Origin: Pontibacillus sp. HMF3514
GTDB lineage: Bacteria > Bacillota > Bacilli > Bacillales > BH030062
Direction of reading: 5' to 3'
Assembly (NCBI RefSeq): GCF_009858175.1
Contig: NZ_CP047393.1
Coordinates: 2,728,001-2,792,000 of the forward strand
DNA length: 64,000 nucleotides
Shown piece after piece: positions 51,245-61,046 of the stretch (position 1 is its first letter; each line of letters opens with the position of its first letter). The notes under the pieces are model-generated. The model was not told the DNA's origin and did no database searches. It worked only from the letters and a program-made list of their open reading frames with translations. Made by a program: the position numbers and the translations under genes.

Positions 51245-51923
51245 TTAGCATTCTCCTTTCTACCCCATTCATTTCAGGTCTTTTCTGTGCAAGAAGTTGC
51301 AAACGATCGATCATGATCTTCTCTTGACCTTCATCCACATAACCACATTCCATATAGACACCTTCTGTATCGTAATCTGGAGATCGGCTAATGTAATCTG
51401 CAATACGTAGTTGGTTCGGCTTCATGTAAGATGCAGCAATGACGGCTTGGTTGTTTCCATTCACCCCTGCATGAGCAATTCCTGGAAGATTACCCATCAC
51501 AAAGATATTACCTGATGCGATAACTTTTCCTCCAGGATTCACATCCCCTACTAAAAGAAGATCCCCTCTCACTTCTAACACTTGCCCACTACGTACAACT
51601 TTAAAAATGGGCGTAATTTCCTTATCTTTTTTCCATTCTAATGCTTCGTTTTTCGTGATGACATTCGAGTTTACGGACTGAATGACAAGTTTATTGTGAT
51701 TGCGTACAAGCTCTTTTAGCTGTTCCTCTTGTTGTTCATCCAAATAGCGGTTACCAAGCTGAATATTGACGGTAACCATAGGCTGATCCTCATCAATATA
51801 TTTCTGTGAAATCTTTTGATCGAGCTCATATAAAACATCTTCAAAAGAGCACGTATCATCAATATGCAGTGTTAGTCCATCTTTTGTGCCTTTTATCGTT
51901 ACGATTGGCTTCTTGTTACTCAC
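51237..51923 (-). CDS. minC: Septum-site-determining protein MinC
   Basis: 228 residues. N-terminal MinC domain (about 1-95) and C-terminal beta-helix (GQVLEVRGDLLLVGDVNPGGKVIASGNIFVMG, split over residues 113-143). It inhibits FtsZ ring formation. GTG start preceded by GAGGTG. It follows mreD by 50 bases. Confidence 0.97.
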   Translation of the reverse strand: MSNKKPIVTIKGTKDGLTLHIDDTCSFEDVLYELDQKISQKYIDEDQPMVTVNIQLGNRYLDEQQEEQLKELVRNHNKLVIQSVNSNVITKNEALEWKKDKEITPIFKVVRSGQVLEVRGDLLLVGDVNPGGKVIASGNIFVMGNLPGIAHAGVNGNNQAVIAASYMKPNQLRIADYISRSPDYDTEGVYMECGYVDEGQEKIMIDRLQLLAQKRPEMNGVERRMLNG

Positions 51924-51973
51924 GGAAGCTTCACCTCAAACATAATATTCGACTCTAATGATCAAAATTCCTT

Positions 51974-52513
51974 TCACACGGATTTGGGTCTTTCTAATTG
52001 GGTTTCCGACCATTGTTGTAACATACCTGGAAACAAGGGATACAACAAGAGTGCAAAAACGAGATTCGCCATAATTGTAGGAATTAAACGAATTTGCCAA
52101 TAAGGCCCCCATCCCATGTTTGTTACATCAACAAGCGTATAGAGGACAAAAAGGACAGTGTCTGCAAGGGCGACACTGACAATGGCTAGAATAATGGTGA
52201 CATACAAATTCGCATGAAGAAGCTTCTTCAATCCGTGAGCGATATATGTAATCATCCCATATGCAAACATGTAAACCCCAAGCATATCTGTATAAAGTAA
52301 ATCCACTAAGAATCCAAAGATGATCCCATATAACACACAGTAGTACGTACGATCATAGTCGTAAAATATTGCGATATACACAAGAATAATCAAGACCCAA
52401 TGAGGGATAATGTGATAATCCGAAATCACCCAATCATTGGGTAAAAAATCAATCGCTGTACTTTCCAATACAAGAATAACTAAGAGAATAAGAGGGAGAT
52501 ATAAGCGTTTCAT
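51974..52513 (-). CDS. mreD: Rod shape-determining protein MreD
   Basis: 179 residues, five or six membrane helices, with FGFLVDLLYTDMLGVYMFAYG near 66-86. Part of the elongasome with MreB and MreC. It overlaps mreC by four bases (ATGA). Confidence 0.96.
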   Translation of the reverse strand: MKRLYLPLILLVILVLESTAIDFLPNDWVISDYHIIPHWVLIILVYIAIFYDYDRTYYCVLYGIIFGFLVDLLYTDMLGVYMFAYGMITYIAHGLKKLLHANLYVTIILAIVSVALADTVLFVLYTLVDVTNMGWGPYWQIRLIPTIMANLVFALLLYPLFPGMLQQWSETQLERPKSV

Positions 52514-53406
52514 TCACTTGAATCCCCCTTGTCTTCCTCCTTCACTTCTGGCTCTTCATCCAATGGAGGAGAGTAGATTTCCCGATCAACAACAGATACG
52601 TGGTTGATATCATATAAATTGGCCGCTGGATTTATGTAAGCGGTCTGGGTCAATCCATATTCATCAATGATGACCTCTTCAATTTTACCAATTAATAGAT
52701 TACGAGGGAATACGCCACCCATACCTGAACTTACGACCATCTGACCTTTTTCAATCTCTGCATCGTAAGGAATATGTTTAAGCATAAGTCTCTCATCGTC
52801 TTCCTGATCTCCTTCAATTAAACCATACACATTGTTATCTGGTACCATGGCATGAATTCTTGTAGAACGATCAAAGCCAGTAAGCAAGCGAACAGTCGAC
52901 GTAATAGCTGATGTCGTCTGCACTTTACCTATTAAACCTTCTCCGGTAATTACAGCCATGTCAGGCTTAACACCATGCTTTTGACCTTTGTTAATAGTCA
53001 GCTGCTCAAACCAATGAGGTTCTGGGCTACGAGCAATGACAGACGCTTGGATAGGCTCATAATCTAGAATACTCTCTTTTTTGTCTAACAAACTCCGAAG
53101 CTCTTTGTTTTCTTTTCGTAGTGCCTGAACTTCATACAATAACCCCTTAAAGTCAGACAGGCGTGATTTTAATAACTCATTTTGCTTATACGTTTCCTGG
53201 ATATCCTCTATGTTATCAAAAATTCCAGTTACAAACTGCACCGGAGTATGAAAAGCAGTTTGTACCCAGCCGGTTGTATCCTTTAGAAATTCTTCTGGAA
53301 AAGTCAAATTGTCTCGATCTCTCATCGAAAATCCAATCAATGCCACCAAAAGGATAAAGCTGAAAAGAATTAAAATGAGACGTTTATTACGAAAAAACGA
53401 TGGCAT
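52510..53406 (-). CDS. mreC: Rod shape-determining protein MreC
   Basis: 298 residues. One N-terminal membrane helix (LILILFSFILLVALIGF), a coiled coil (about 65-110) and the two beta-barrel MreC domain with VITGEGLIGKVQ and VVSSGMGGVFPRNLLIGKIEEV. The tail is acidic (EEPEVKEEDKGDSSE). It links MreB to cell-wall synthases outside the membrane. Follows mreB by 15 bases. Confidence 0.97.
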   Translation of the reverse strand: MPSFFRNKRLILILFSFILLVALIGFSMRDRDNLTFPEEFLKDTTGWVQTAFHTPVQFVTGIFDNIEDIQETYKQNELLKSRLSDFKGLLYEVQALRKENKELRSLLDKKESILDYEPIQASVIARSPEPHWFEQLTINKGQKHGVKPDMAVITGEGLIGKVQTTSAITSTVRLLTGFDRSTRIHAMVPDNNVYGLIEGDQEDDERLMLKHIPYDAEIEKGQMVVSSGMGGVFPRNLLIGKIEEVIIDEYGLTQTAYINPAANLYDINHVSVVDREIYSPPLDEEPEVKEEDKGDSSE

Positions 53407-53421
53407 ATGTTACACCTCTAC

Positions 53422-54462
53422 TTAATCCATGCTAGTTCTGGAGGCTACATTAGGCTGTGATCGAAAATGGTGTATATACTCTAGTGATTTCCCTGTTCCA
53501 ATCGCAACACAATCTAGTGGATCTTCTGCGACGAATACAGGCATTTTTGTTTCATCACTAATGACCTGGTCAATATTTTTCAACAACGCTCCTCCACCTG
53601 TTAAGACAATGCCACGATCCATAATATCCGCTGACAACTCTGGAGGTGTTTTTTCAAGCGTTACCTTTACAGCGTCAATAATTTGATCAACTGTATCTTT
53701 TAAAGATCCCGCAATCTCACTTGCAGAAATCGTGATTGTCTTAGGAAGTCCTGTTACCAGATCTCGACCTCTTATATCCAATTCTTCATCTTCAAGCGGT
53801 TTTCCTGCTGAACCGATCTCCATTTTTAACGTTTCTGCAGAACGCTCGCCAATCATAAGGTTATATTCTTTTCGAATGTGTTGAATAATTGAATCATCCA
53901 TCTCGTCACCAGCTACACGAATCGATTTGCTTGTAACGATTCCACCTAGAGAAATAATCGCAACCTCAGTGGTTCCTCCACCGATATCTACTACCATACT
54001 ACCAGTCGGCTCCCAAACAGGCAATCCTGCACCGATTGCAGCAGCAAATGGCTCAGCAATTGGAAATGCGTCTTTCGCCCCCGCTTGTTTTGTAGCATCC
54101 ACAACAGCACGCTCTTCAACCATTGTGATTCCAGATGGTACACATACCATTACATTTGGTTTTCGAGCGAAAGCTGAACGGGTTTTTTGCGCCTTTTTAA
54201 TGTAATACTTCATCATAGCTGCAGTCGTATCGTAATCCGCAATCACACCATCCTTCATAGGACGAATGACGGAAATGTTGGCTGGTGTACGCCCAACCAT
54301 ATGCTTAGCAGAGCTACCAACAGCTTCAATTTCACCTGTATTTAAATTTTTAGCAACAACGGATGGTTCACGAACCACTACTCCCTTACCTTTTAAAAAC
54401 ACCAATGTATTTGCTGTACCTAAGTCGATACCTAAATCCTGTGAAAATCCAAAACCTGCCAC
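53422..54462 (-). CDS. mreB: Actin-like cell-shape protein MreB
   Basis: 346 residues. Actin-fold ATPase with [19 protein letters not shown] at the N-terminus, [14 protein letters not shown] near 155-168 and [15 protein letters not shown] near 285-300. It organises lateral wall synthesis. The GTG at 54462 (MAGFGFSQ) was chosen because AAAGGAAG lies eight bases before it; the ATG six bases upstream is too close to that site. Heads the mreBCD-minCD operon. Confidence 0.97.
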   Translation of the reverse strand: MAGFGFSQDLGIDLGTANTLVFLKGKGVVVREPSVVAKNLNTGEIEAVGSSAKHMVGRTPANISVIRPMKDGVIADYDTTAAMMKYYIKKAQKTRSAFARKPNVMVCVPSGITMVEERAVVDATKQAGAKDAFPIAEPFAAAIGAGLPVWEPTGSMVVDIGGGTTEVAIISLGGIVTSKSIRVAGDEMDDSIIQHIRKEYNLMIGERSAETLKMEIGSAGKPLEDEELDIRGRDLVTGLPKTITISASEIAGSLKDTVDQIIDAVKVTLEKTPPELSADIMDRGIVLTGGGALLKNIDQVISDETKMPVFVAEDPLDCVAIGTGKSLEYIHHFRSQPNVASRTSMD

Positions 54463-54625
54463 GTTCATCTTCCTTTCTGTATATAAACCAAGTCTTACTA
54501 TATGGTTATTCATAAATACCAAACACTATTTTAATCAATTCCCGAAAAAGGGGAAGGAAAACACAAATTTAACCAATAATTAAATCAAATCGACTCACGA
54601 GTTTTTATGTAGCAAAGCACACAAG

Positions 54626-54658
54626 AAGCGCCATTGCTTATATCAGCAAATGGCGCTT
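54626..54658. terminator. Hairpin between radC and mreB, weak terminator
   Basis: AAGCGCCATT pairs with AATGGCGCTT, with an added inner GCT/AGC. No long T run follows on either strand, so its role as a terminator of radC is uncertain. Confidence 0.45.
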
Positions 54659-54710
54659 AAGAATCGATTGTCTATATAATTATACGAAAAAAAGGAAGAA
54701 ATAGATAGTG

Positions 54711-55400
54711 TTACAAGTACCCTTTTTCTTTGAGTGAGACAAAATTTCGATCTCCAATGACTAAATGATCTAAAAGTTCTATACCAAGCATCTTTCCACA
54801 CTCTGTTAAGCGTCTTGTTACATGGATATCTTCTTGTGAGGGCGTAGGATCTCCAGAGGGGTGGTTATGAGCACAAATCACAGAAGCCGCCGATCTTTTC
54901 ACAGCTTCCTTGAAGACTTCACGAGGATGTACAATAGAGGCGTTCAAACTACCTATAAATATGGTCTGTCGGTGAATAACTTGGTTTTTCGTATTTAAAA
55001 ACATGGCAATAAAATGTTCCTGCTTCAAATCTCTCATTTCCTCCATCACATAATCAGCGCCATCCTCCGGGCTCTTTATAATATAACGTTCATGAGGTTT
55101 ATGTGAGTGGATTCGCTTCCCAACCTCTAGTGCTGCCAGGACCGTTACTGCCTTAGCATCCCCAATTCCTTTTATCGCTGTTAACTCTTCAATTGTGGCA
55201 TCCTTCAATAAAGATAACCCTTCAAAATGAATTAATACACGTTGAGAAAGAGATAAGACCGATTCCTGCTTTGAACCACTACTAATAAGTATAGCTAGTA
55301 ATTCCTGATTAGAAAGATGTTTTGCCCCAAGGTGGACCAACCTTTCTCGTGGCCGTTCCTCCTCAGGGACTTGTTTCATTAACATGGGGACATCTGTCAA
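54711..55400 (-). CDS. radC: RadC/JAB-domain protein
   Basis: 229 residues. A helix-hairpin-helix part (TAIKGIGDAKAVTVLAALEV, near 68-87) and a JAB/MPN metalloprotease-like domain with HNHPSGDPTPSQED near 177-190. It was first named a DNA-repair protein, but direct repair activity is doubtful; the biochemical role is open. TTG start with GGAGG upstream. It follows maf by 36 bases. Confidence 0.94.
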   Translation of the reverse strand: MTDVPMLMKQVPEEERPRERLVHLGAKHLSNQELLAILISSGSKQESVLSLSQRVLIHFEGLSLLKDATIEELTAIKGIGDAKAVTVLAALEVGKRIHSHKPHERYIIKSPEDGADYVMEEMRDLKQEHFIAMFLNTKNQVIHRQTIFIGSLNASIVHPREVFKEAVKRSAASVICAHNHPSGDPTPSQEDIHVTRRLTECGKMLGIELLDHLVIGDRNFVSLKEKGYL

Positions 55401-55436
55401 AACATCGCCTCCTATATTTCGTTTCCCCTGAGGCTC

Positions 55437-56024
55437 TTACTTCAGTTCTGGAATGCTAGGATAAATTCCAAATGTTCGAAGCGAGCGTACAACACGCGAT
55501 AAAGGTAATCCTACGACATTATTGTAGTCACCTGAGATTTGTTTAACAAGCATAGCACCCTCCGTTTGAATGCCATACCCTCCTGCTTTATCAAAAGAGT
55601 CACCTGTATCTAAATACAGCTCAATATCTTCTTTCGATAGTGGCCAAAATTCTACGGACGTTTGATCCACGATAAACATTTCTTGCTCAGGTGAACGTAG
55701 CATAACGCCTGTATAAACTTGATGTGTTTGGCCGCTTAAACTGCGTAGCATTTGAAATGCTTCTTCACGTGTCTTCGGTTTTTCTAGAACCTCTCCTTCA
55801 TGAGATACAATCGTATCTGCACTTAAGATAACCTCTTGATCGGATTCAAAGCCTATAGAGCGACCTTTACGCTCAGCCAAAGTTTGTACGTATGTGCGAG
55901 GGTTATAGAAAGGCACGTTTGACTCATCCACATCTTGTTTTTTTACCTTGTGCTGTATATTGACTTGGTTTAGTAATTCTCTACGTCTTGGAGAAGACGA
56001 TGCTAAAATTAGTTGGTTGTTCAC
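55437..56024 (-). CDS. maf: Maf nucleotide pyrophosphatase
   Basis: 195 residues. Cleaves non-canonical or modified nucleoside triphosphates (dTTP, UTP or m5UTP type) to monophosphates; linked to septum formation. Motif LILASSSPRRRELL at the N-terminus, VILSADTIVSHEGEVLEKPKT near 65-85 and FDKAGGYGIQ near 146. The GTG at 56024 stands nine bases after AAAAGG; ATG 9 bases upstream abuts that site. Confidence 0.95.
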   Translation of the reverse strand: MNNQLILASSSPRRRELLNQVNIQHKVKKQDVDESNVPFYNPRTYVQTLAERKGRSIGFESDQEVILSADTIVSHEGEVLEKPKTREEAFQMLRSLSGQTHQVYTGVMLRSPEQEMFIVDQTSVEFWPLSKEDIELYLDTGDSFDKAGGYGIQTEGAMLVKQISGDYNNVVGLPLSRVVRSLRTFGIYPSIPELK

Positions 56025-56207
56025 GTTGATCATCCTTTTCTAGTTGTTCTAAAGAGTTCAGGGTCTATCTATCATACCTTCACCTTAATCGAAGGATCAA
56101 AACATGAAAATAGTAAATCTGCACTTTTACTCTATCTTAAAATAACCTTTTCAAATGGTTAATATTTGTTTTTATATTAAAAACTGTTTTAGAAATTTAA
56201 TTTTACT

Positions 56208-57290
56208 CTATTGAACATATTGCTCATAACCATACCAGACTCTTAATAAAGAGACCTGAATGGCCCATAAATTCGCATTTGTTTGATTCGTTTGATAGGA
56301 CTGAATCGCGCTTAAATACTGATTATAGCTTTGTTGTAGTGGAGCAGCTTGTTCAGTTATATTTTCTGGGATGGTAGATTTCAAAGAGCTAATTGGTTTT
56401 ACCAGGGTTCCAGCATCTCCGGATCCAGAAGTGATTAGAGAAGCTGCAGGATTCAGCAATGTTTGCCACTCGTTAGCTCCTGTTTGCACCCATTCCCCTT
56501 CAGGTTGAGCAACATTTTTCTCAGTACCAGACACACTCCAATCTTTAACATACACTTCTACTTGTTGGGCTTTTAGTAAAGTAGCTATCTGCTCGGCTTC
56601 AGCTTTAGATCCTGCTACACCTGCAAACAAATAAAATTGTCCATCACGAGGCCATACATAGGACTTAAACCCTTTCGTCGCTATCGCACTTTGCATAATT
56701 TCAGCTTTTTCTTTCGTGGAAAAAATTCCAGCTTGAACAACAAAAGCACTTACTGTTGGAAATGTCATAGTGGATTTAGAGGCAGCTACAGCTTGTCCCC
56801 CATTCCCCTTATCTGCAGTCGTTTCACCTTGGGTAGACGAATCTTCATTTGTCGTCTTCTTACCAGAAGCCGCTTCCTGTTGAGTGACATCGTCTTGATA
56901 AGCGGTTGATGATGAAGCTTCAGGTGCTTCCATACCTGCAAAAAGACGGAGCATCATATATCCTAGATCCACCCCAATTAAGACGGCTGAAGCCCCAGCC
57001 ATAACCATTCGCTTGATCGTTTTGGGAACGCCGAATCGATTATTCTTAATGGGATAGGTTCGCTCCAGAACTGAGATGTCGTTCGATTTAGAATTAGAAT
57101 TCGAATGAACATCATGATCATTCGATGCCTTCTTCTTCTGTTTCTCTTGTTCTTCCATCCAATCCTCAATCGCTGAGGCTTGTTCATCTTGAGCCATTTG
57201 GACTTCTTTTTGAGCTTCCGAATCTTCCTTACGATCGAGGTACGTATCTTCGCCATTGATGCGTACAGAAATTTTGTTACCCTTGTCCAC
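56208..57290 (-). CDS. spoIIB: SpoIIB-like SPOR-domain membrane protein
   Basis: 360 residues. A charged cytoplasmic N-terminus (1-90, VRINGEDTYLDRKEDSEAQ), one membrane helix (about 95-118), a Ser/Thr-rich linker, a SPOR domain (about 180-250: FVVQAGIFSTKEKAEIMQSA) and a C-terminal helical region. In B. subtilis SpoIIB lies between maf and comC, is degenerate in sequence and helps septal wall thinning and engulfment by binding denuded glycan. Position and layout fit here. GTG start with GAGGGG upstream. Confidence 0.85.
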   Translation of the reverse strand: MDKGNKISVRINGEDTYLDRKEDSEAQKEVQMAQDEQASAIEDWMEEQEKQKKKASNDHDVHSNSNSKSNDISVLERTYPIKNNRFGVPKTIKRMVMAGASAVLIGVDLGYMMLRLFAGMEAPEASSSTAYQDDVTQQEAASGKKTTNEDSSTQGETTADKGNGGQAVAASKSTMTFPTVSAFVVQAGIFSTKEKAEIMQSAIATKGFKSYVWPRDGQFYLFAGVAGSKAEAEQIATLLKAQQVEVYVKDWSVSGTEKNVAQPEGEWVQTGANEWQTLLNPAASLITSGSGDAGTLVKPISSLKSTIPENITEQAAPLQQSYNQYLSAIQSYQTNQTNANLWAIQVSLLRVWYGYEQYVQ

Positions 57291-57451
57291 GTTAACCCCT
57301 CTTTTCTAACTATGTTTGTTTTACCCTATCATAGTAGAAAAGAAAAAGGAGACGACTTTTGTCGGTAGACCCCCATGTCTTTTCGTCATCTTTCTTCATA
57401 ATGTTGCAAAAAGGAACTAAAGTGGAAGCGCCTGGGTTATGGACCAATAAA

Positions 57452-57483
57452 AAACCTACCCTTTATGATATAAGGATAGGTTT
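57452..57483 (-). terminator. Intrinsic terminator of the type IV pilus operon
   Basis: Stem AAACCTACCCTTTAT against ATAAGGATAGGTTT with mismatches, followed on the minus strand by TTTTTTATTGG. It overlaps the last codon of the PilO-like gene. Between it and spoIIB (57291-57451) lie AT-rich bases, probably with the spoIIB promoter. Confidence 0.75.
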
Positions 57484-58675
57484 AGCGTGCTGGAAGCAAT
57501 ACAGCTTCCCCAGCATATACAGTTTCAGAGGATAGTCCATTCAAAGATTTCACGCGGTCAGCCAAGTCTTTACTGTATGTTCCGTAAAACTCTTTAATAA
57601 TACGGAAAAGTGTTTCATCCTCTTGGACCACATGCTTATGCAACTTTTTGTTACCCTCAACAGCAATGTTCTTCTCTGAAGGATCAATACCCTGCAGTAT
57701 TGGAAGCTTGATTTGACTTCCCTTGTTTACTTGATCTGTATTCATTCCATTAACCTGTTTTACCTGTTCAGCCATTGAGCGGTTATACGTACCATAGAAG
57801 GACTTAATGATACTGAAGAGAGTATCATCAGACTGAACTACATGTGTTTGAGTGATTTGAGAGACTTCCTCTTCCTCATCATCAGAAGTTTCTTCCTGTG
57901 ATTCAACCTCTTGTTCATCTTCTGTTTCTTGCTCTAACCCTGACTCATCATTCTCAGGTTCTTGATCTGTAACCACTGAGTCCTCTCGATCAAGTGGGTT
58001 ATCTTTATTTGAAGGAGACTCATAATGATACTGTGGCAATTCATCTTGTAAGTTTTCTAAAGTTGGATAATAATAAGCTGAAAATGTAACAAGGTGAGTT
58101 AAGCGCTCTCCTTCGTCTTGGTCTTCAAAGGTAATCGCATCGATACTGATCAGCCGTGATAAACGATTTAACTCTTGTAAAAAGGATAGCAAGTCAGGGA
58201 ATTCAGGTGAGATCACTTCTAGGTTAAAGGTTAATGCTCTCACTCCTGAAACCTTGGTTGTTTTTCCATCAGGTTGACCAGACTGTTCTTCCGTACCCTC
58301 ATTTGAAAGGTCTTCATTCTCTGTTAGTTCAGAATTCACACTTTCCTGTTGTTCCATCATGATGCTTTGAATAAAGCTATTTGAAAGGCTTTCTGCTTTG
58401 TCTAAAGAGATTAATACTTGGTCTTGTACAGGAAGAACCGGTAACTTTCGTTGCATTTCTCGTGATGATTGAAAAGAAATCTTTGTTTGATTTTCTTCTT
58501 TTGTACGAAGGGTTTGTAAAATCTTCTCTTCATTCTCTAAGCTCGATTCAAGTCTATCTAGCTCTTGATTAGCGGGTGATAAAAAGATGTCCTGTGCAAT
58601 TACAAATACACCAATACCTGCTACGATAACGAGTGTTAAAAGAATGTAGTGGAGGCGAGACCATTCAGCTTTCAT
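57482..58675 (-). CDS. PilO-like type IV pilus protein with two C-terminal LysM-type domains
   Basis: 397 residues. One membrane helix (about 9-31), coiled coil (34-62), then a PilO-like periplasmic-type domain (about 65-215: FNLEVISPEFPDLLSFLQELNRLSRL). A long acidic linker (about 225-285) leads to two LysM-like repeats, each THVVQSDDTLFSIIKSFYG / KHVVQEDETLFRIIKEFYG followed by LNG and a LP end. PilO works with PilN and PilM to align the pilus machine. LysM domains bind peptidoglycan, so this version could hold the complex to the thick wall. The gene overlaps pilN by 11 bases. The LysM fusion is an inference from sequence patterns and deserves checking. Confidence 0.82.
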   Translation of the reverse strand: MKAEWSRLHYILLTLVIVAGIGVFVIAQDIFLSPANQELDRLESSLENEEKILQTLRTKEENQTKISFQSSREMQRKLPVLPVQDQVLISLDKAESLSNSFIQSIMMEQQESVNSELTENEDLSNEGTEEQSGQPDGKTTKVSGVRALTFNLEVISPEFPDLLSFLQELNRLSRLISIDAITFEDQDEGERLTHLVTFSAYYYPTLENLQDELPQYHYESPSNKDNPLDREDSVVTDQEPENDESGLEQETEDEQEVESQEETSDDEEEEVSQITQTHVVQSDDTLFSIIKSFYGTYNRSMAEQVKQVNGMNTDQVNKGSQIKLPILQGIDPSEKNIAVEGNKKLHKHVVQEDETLFRIIKEFYGTYSKDLADRVKSLNGLSSETVYAGEAVLLPAR

Positions 58676-59255
58676 CCTGATCTACCTCCTCTTTCCATTG
58701 TGCTTCATCAATATCAACCTCGTAATTGGCTATATAGCGAGGTCGATATTCCAATGGATCATACTGTTCACTTATTTGTTCTGTAGTGATATTACTCAAT
58801 TCGACGTTACTTATCGCTTCTTCTTGCAACAACGTATTCGTATAAGCTGCAACCTCTTGCAAACTATCAAAACGAACAATAAGCTGTAAGTTATTATCTT
58901 TTGTATATATGTAGCGTTCAAAATACCCACGCTCAGGTAACAGTGAGATCATCCGTTCTAATAATGAAACGGAAGGAAAGATGGACTCTTCCACTTGATC
59001 TACTGCTTGTTGAAGCTGTCTTCGATCCGCTTGTGTTTCATCTCGTAGAATATTTTTATATCCCTCTTGCTCTTTTTGAATACTTTGGATTTCCCGTTGA
59101 AAATCTTCCTGTTTTGCCTCAATTGCTTGTTTTTGCAGTCCGATCGCAATCATTGTCGCCAAAAGTAAAAATATGCCAACAAAAGCGATCATAAAGGGGA
59201 CGATGTTTCGTTTCTCTTTTTCTTCAAGTAGATTAATTTCTACAATCATCGTCAT
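58665..59255 (-). CDS. pilN: Type IV pilus assembly protein PilN
   Basis: 196 residues. Short cytoplasmic N-terminus with EINLLEEKEKRN (the INLL motif that binds PilM), one membrane helix (about 19-39), a coiled coil (45-90) and a ferredoxin-like domain with RYIYTKDNNLQLIVRF. AAAGGGGTG precedes the ATG. Between pilM and the PilO-like gene, with close spacing. Confidence 0.88.
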   Translation of the reverse strand: MTMIVEINLLEEKEKRNIVPFMIAFVGIFLLLATMIAIGLQKQAIEAKQEDFQREIQSIQKEQEGYKNILRDETQADRRQLQQAVDQVEESIFPSVSLLERMISLLPERGYFERYIYTKDNNLQLIVRFDSLQEVAAYTNTLLQEEAISNVELSNITTEQISEQYDPLEYRPRYIANYEVDIDEAQWKEEVDQDES

Positions 59256-59275
59256 GTTGCACCCCTTTGTCGTCT

Positions 59276-60253
59276 CTATGCTTTAATAGAAAGTCCATAT
59301 ACATCTGCAAATCGTGGTGGTAAAGAAGCCAGCTCTTGTCCGTGTGTAGGTTGTAGATCAAGCCACTCTACAGGGATATCAAACCTCTCTTTGCAGTGCT
59401 CATATAACTCTTCCATATTGGGCCAGTCACCAGATAATAATATATTGGTCACATTTGCTTCACCTTTTGTAACAGAAAAACGATAAAAGCTCATTATGCG
59501 TTCTACTTCACGTAACTGATCCTTTTCATAGCCTTCTAATGTGCTTTTCTCATCCGTCCAGACTAGACCCGCATCTCCTTCTTCATCCTCTTGCCAAAAC
59601 TCACCGTCCAAACTTGTTCTCATATAGCGAATAAATTGCGGACGACACTCATGAAATACCGTCAATACAATCGAGTCGACATTCCATTGAAGTGAAAGCA
59701 AATGATCCTTCTGTTTTGCCTTATCAAGAGAATAATAGAGTCGATACAACGATAAAGCTGATAAATCTGCTACCATTGGCTTTAAATCCGAATCCTTAAA
59801 AACCTCTTCAAACGTCCGAATTCGGTCTTCTGGATAGGCAAACATGAGAATCTCCTGTTGCCCTTCCTTTTCACCTAACAATTTATAATCAAAAACAGGT
59901 CGTTCGAATGGGAGATGGATTTGATCACCAAGTTGCATATATAAATACCCTTTAATCTCTTCTTCTGCTAAATCTAGTGAAACGAGTTGAGGACGAATAA
60001 CAACAGAGGCATCAGGTACACAAAAATAGAGTTTCTTCCCCTTCCAACGTCTAACACGCACAAGCTCATCTAAAATAAGCTCGAGCGTAGTTGGGTCCTT
60101 CACTTTCCCCTCTTCAATCACGCCTAAAGGAAGATACTTTTCCCCAAAGTTCGTAACGCCTTGTAAGCCGGCTGAATCACTTTCCATATAACGAATCACA
60201 TGGTCTTTTAATACGATATTCACGCGTTTCTTTGATTTATGTAATCCAAACAA
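59276..60253 (-). CDS. pilM: Type IV pilus assembly protein PilM
   Basis: 325 residues, actin/FtsA-like. Opens MFGLHKSKKRVNIVLKD, with FCVPDASVVIRPQLVSL (near 90-106) and YLYMQLGDQIHLPFERPVFDY. It is the cytoplasmic ATP-binding partner of PilN. The C-terminus is more divergent than usual, so the ATP site is not fully visible. TTG start with AAGGTAGGG upstream. Confidence 0.85.
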   Translation of the reverse strand: MFGLHKSKKRVNIVLKDHVIRYMESDSAGLQGVTNFGEKYLPLGVIEEGKVKDPTTLELILDELVRVRRWKGKKLYFCVPDASVVIRPQLVSLDLAEEEIKGYLYMQLGDQIHLPFERPVFDYKLLGEKEGQQEILMFAYPEDRIRTFEEVFKDSDLKPMVADLSALSLYRLYYSLDKAKQKDHLLSLQWNVDSIVLTVFHECRPQFIRYMRTSLDGEFWQEDEEGDAGLVWTDEKSTLEGYEKDQLREVERIMSFYRFSVTKGEANVTNILLSGDWPNMEELYEHCKERFDIPVEWLDLQPTHGQELASLPPRFADVYGLSIKA

Positions 60254-60267
60254 GTAGGATCCCTACC

Positions 60268-61011
60268 TTACCATAACGTGTCGACATACCACTTTACTAT
60301 AGAATCGGCAAAAAAATACGCCGTTAAAGCCCCAAGTATAATATAAGGACCAAATGGAATCGGCTGCTTTCGATCAATCTTCTTCAACAAAAGCAATCCT
60401 CCACTTATGACCGTACCATAGAGTGTTGCAAAAAAGAAAGCGAGATATGTGTCCTGAAGTCCTAAAACAATGCCAATAACCCCCATTAACTTCATATCTC
60501 CGGCCCCCATACCACCTCGACTGAGGATGATGATAAGAGCTAATGTGAATAACCCAGCCAAACCGCCTATATAAGAATCCCACCAAGGTTCTAGTGGGTG
60601 AATGATTCTTAAAATAACGAAAATCGGTAAGAAGAAAAAAAGCAGCTTATCGGGTATGAGCATATAGGTGATGTCTGTGACAAACACGATCATGAGCATG
60701 GAAATAAAAATGATAGAGATGAACAGTTCAATATGTAATCCAAAAACAAGGTAACTGTGAGCAAATAAAACTCCTGTAGTTAATTCTACGATCGGATAAA
60801 TCGGTGATATTTTGGTCCTACACCTTCGACATTTTCCGCGTAAAAAAAGGTAAGAAAAAACGGGAACTAAATCCCGCCAAGTTAATGTATATTCGCATGT
60901 TGGACATTGTGAACGTGAATGGACGAACGATTGCTTGAGTGGCAATCTAAGTCCGACTACGTTGAAGAAGGAGCCGAATGTTAGGCCTATTAATGTTAAT
61001 GAAAATATCAT
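60268..61011 (-). CDS. pilD: Prepilin peptidase (PilD/ComC type)
   Basis: 247 residues, about seven membrane helices. Zinc-ribbon loop CPTC and CRRC (near 38-73) and catalytic aspartates in VTDITYMLIPDK (near 113-124) and GMGAGDMKLMG (near 166-176) are all present. It cuts the leader of PilA and may methylate it. In B. subtilis the single comC gene sits beside maf/spoIIB, as here; this enzyme may also serve competence pseudopilins (ComGC). Confidence 0.93.
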   Translation of the reverse strand: MIFSLTLIGLTFGSFFNVVGLRLPLKQSFVHSRSQCPTCEYTLTWRDLVPVFSYLFLRGKCRRCRTKISPIYPIVELTTGVLFAHSYLVFGLHIELFISIIFISMLMIVFVTDITYMLIPDKLLFFFLPIFVILRIIHPLEPWWDSYIGGLAGLFTLALIIILSRGGMGAGDMKLMGVIGIVLGLQDTYLAFFFATLYGTVISGGLLLLKKIDRKQPIPFGPYIILGALTAYFFADSIVKWYVDTLW

Positions 61012-61046
61012 AATATACCTCTTATTATCTTAAAAATATTTATTGA

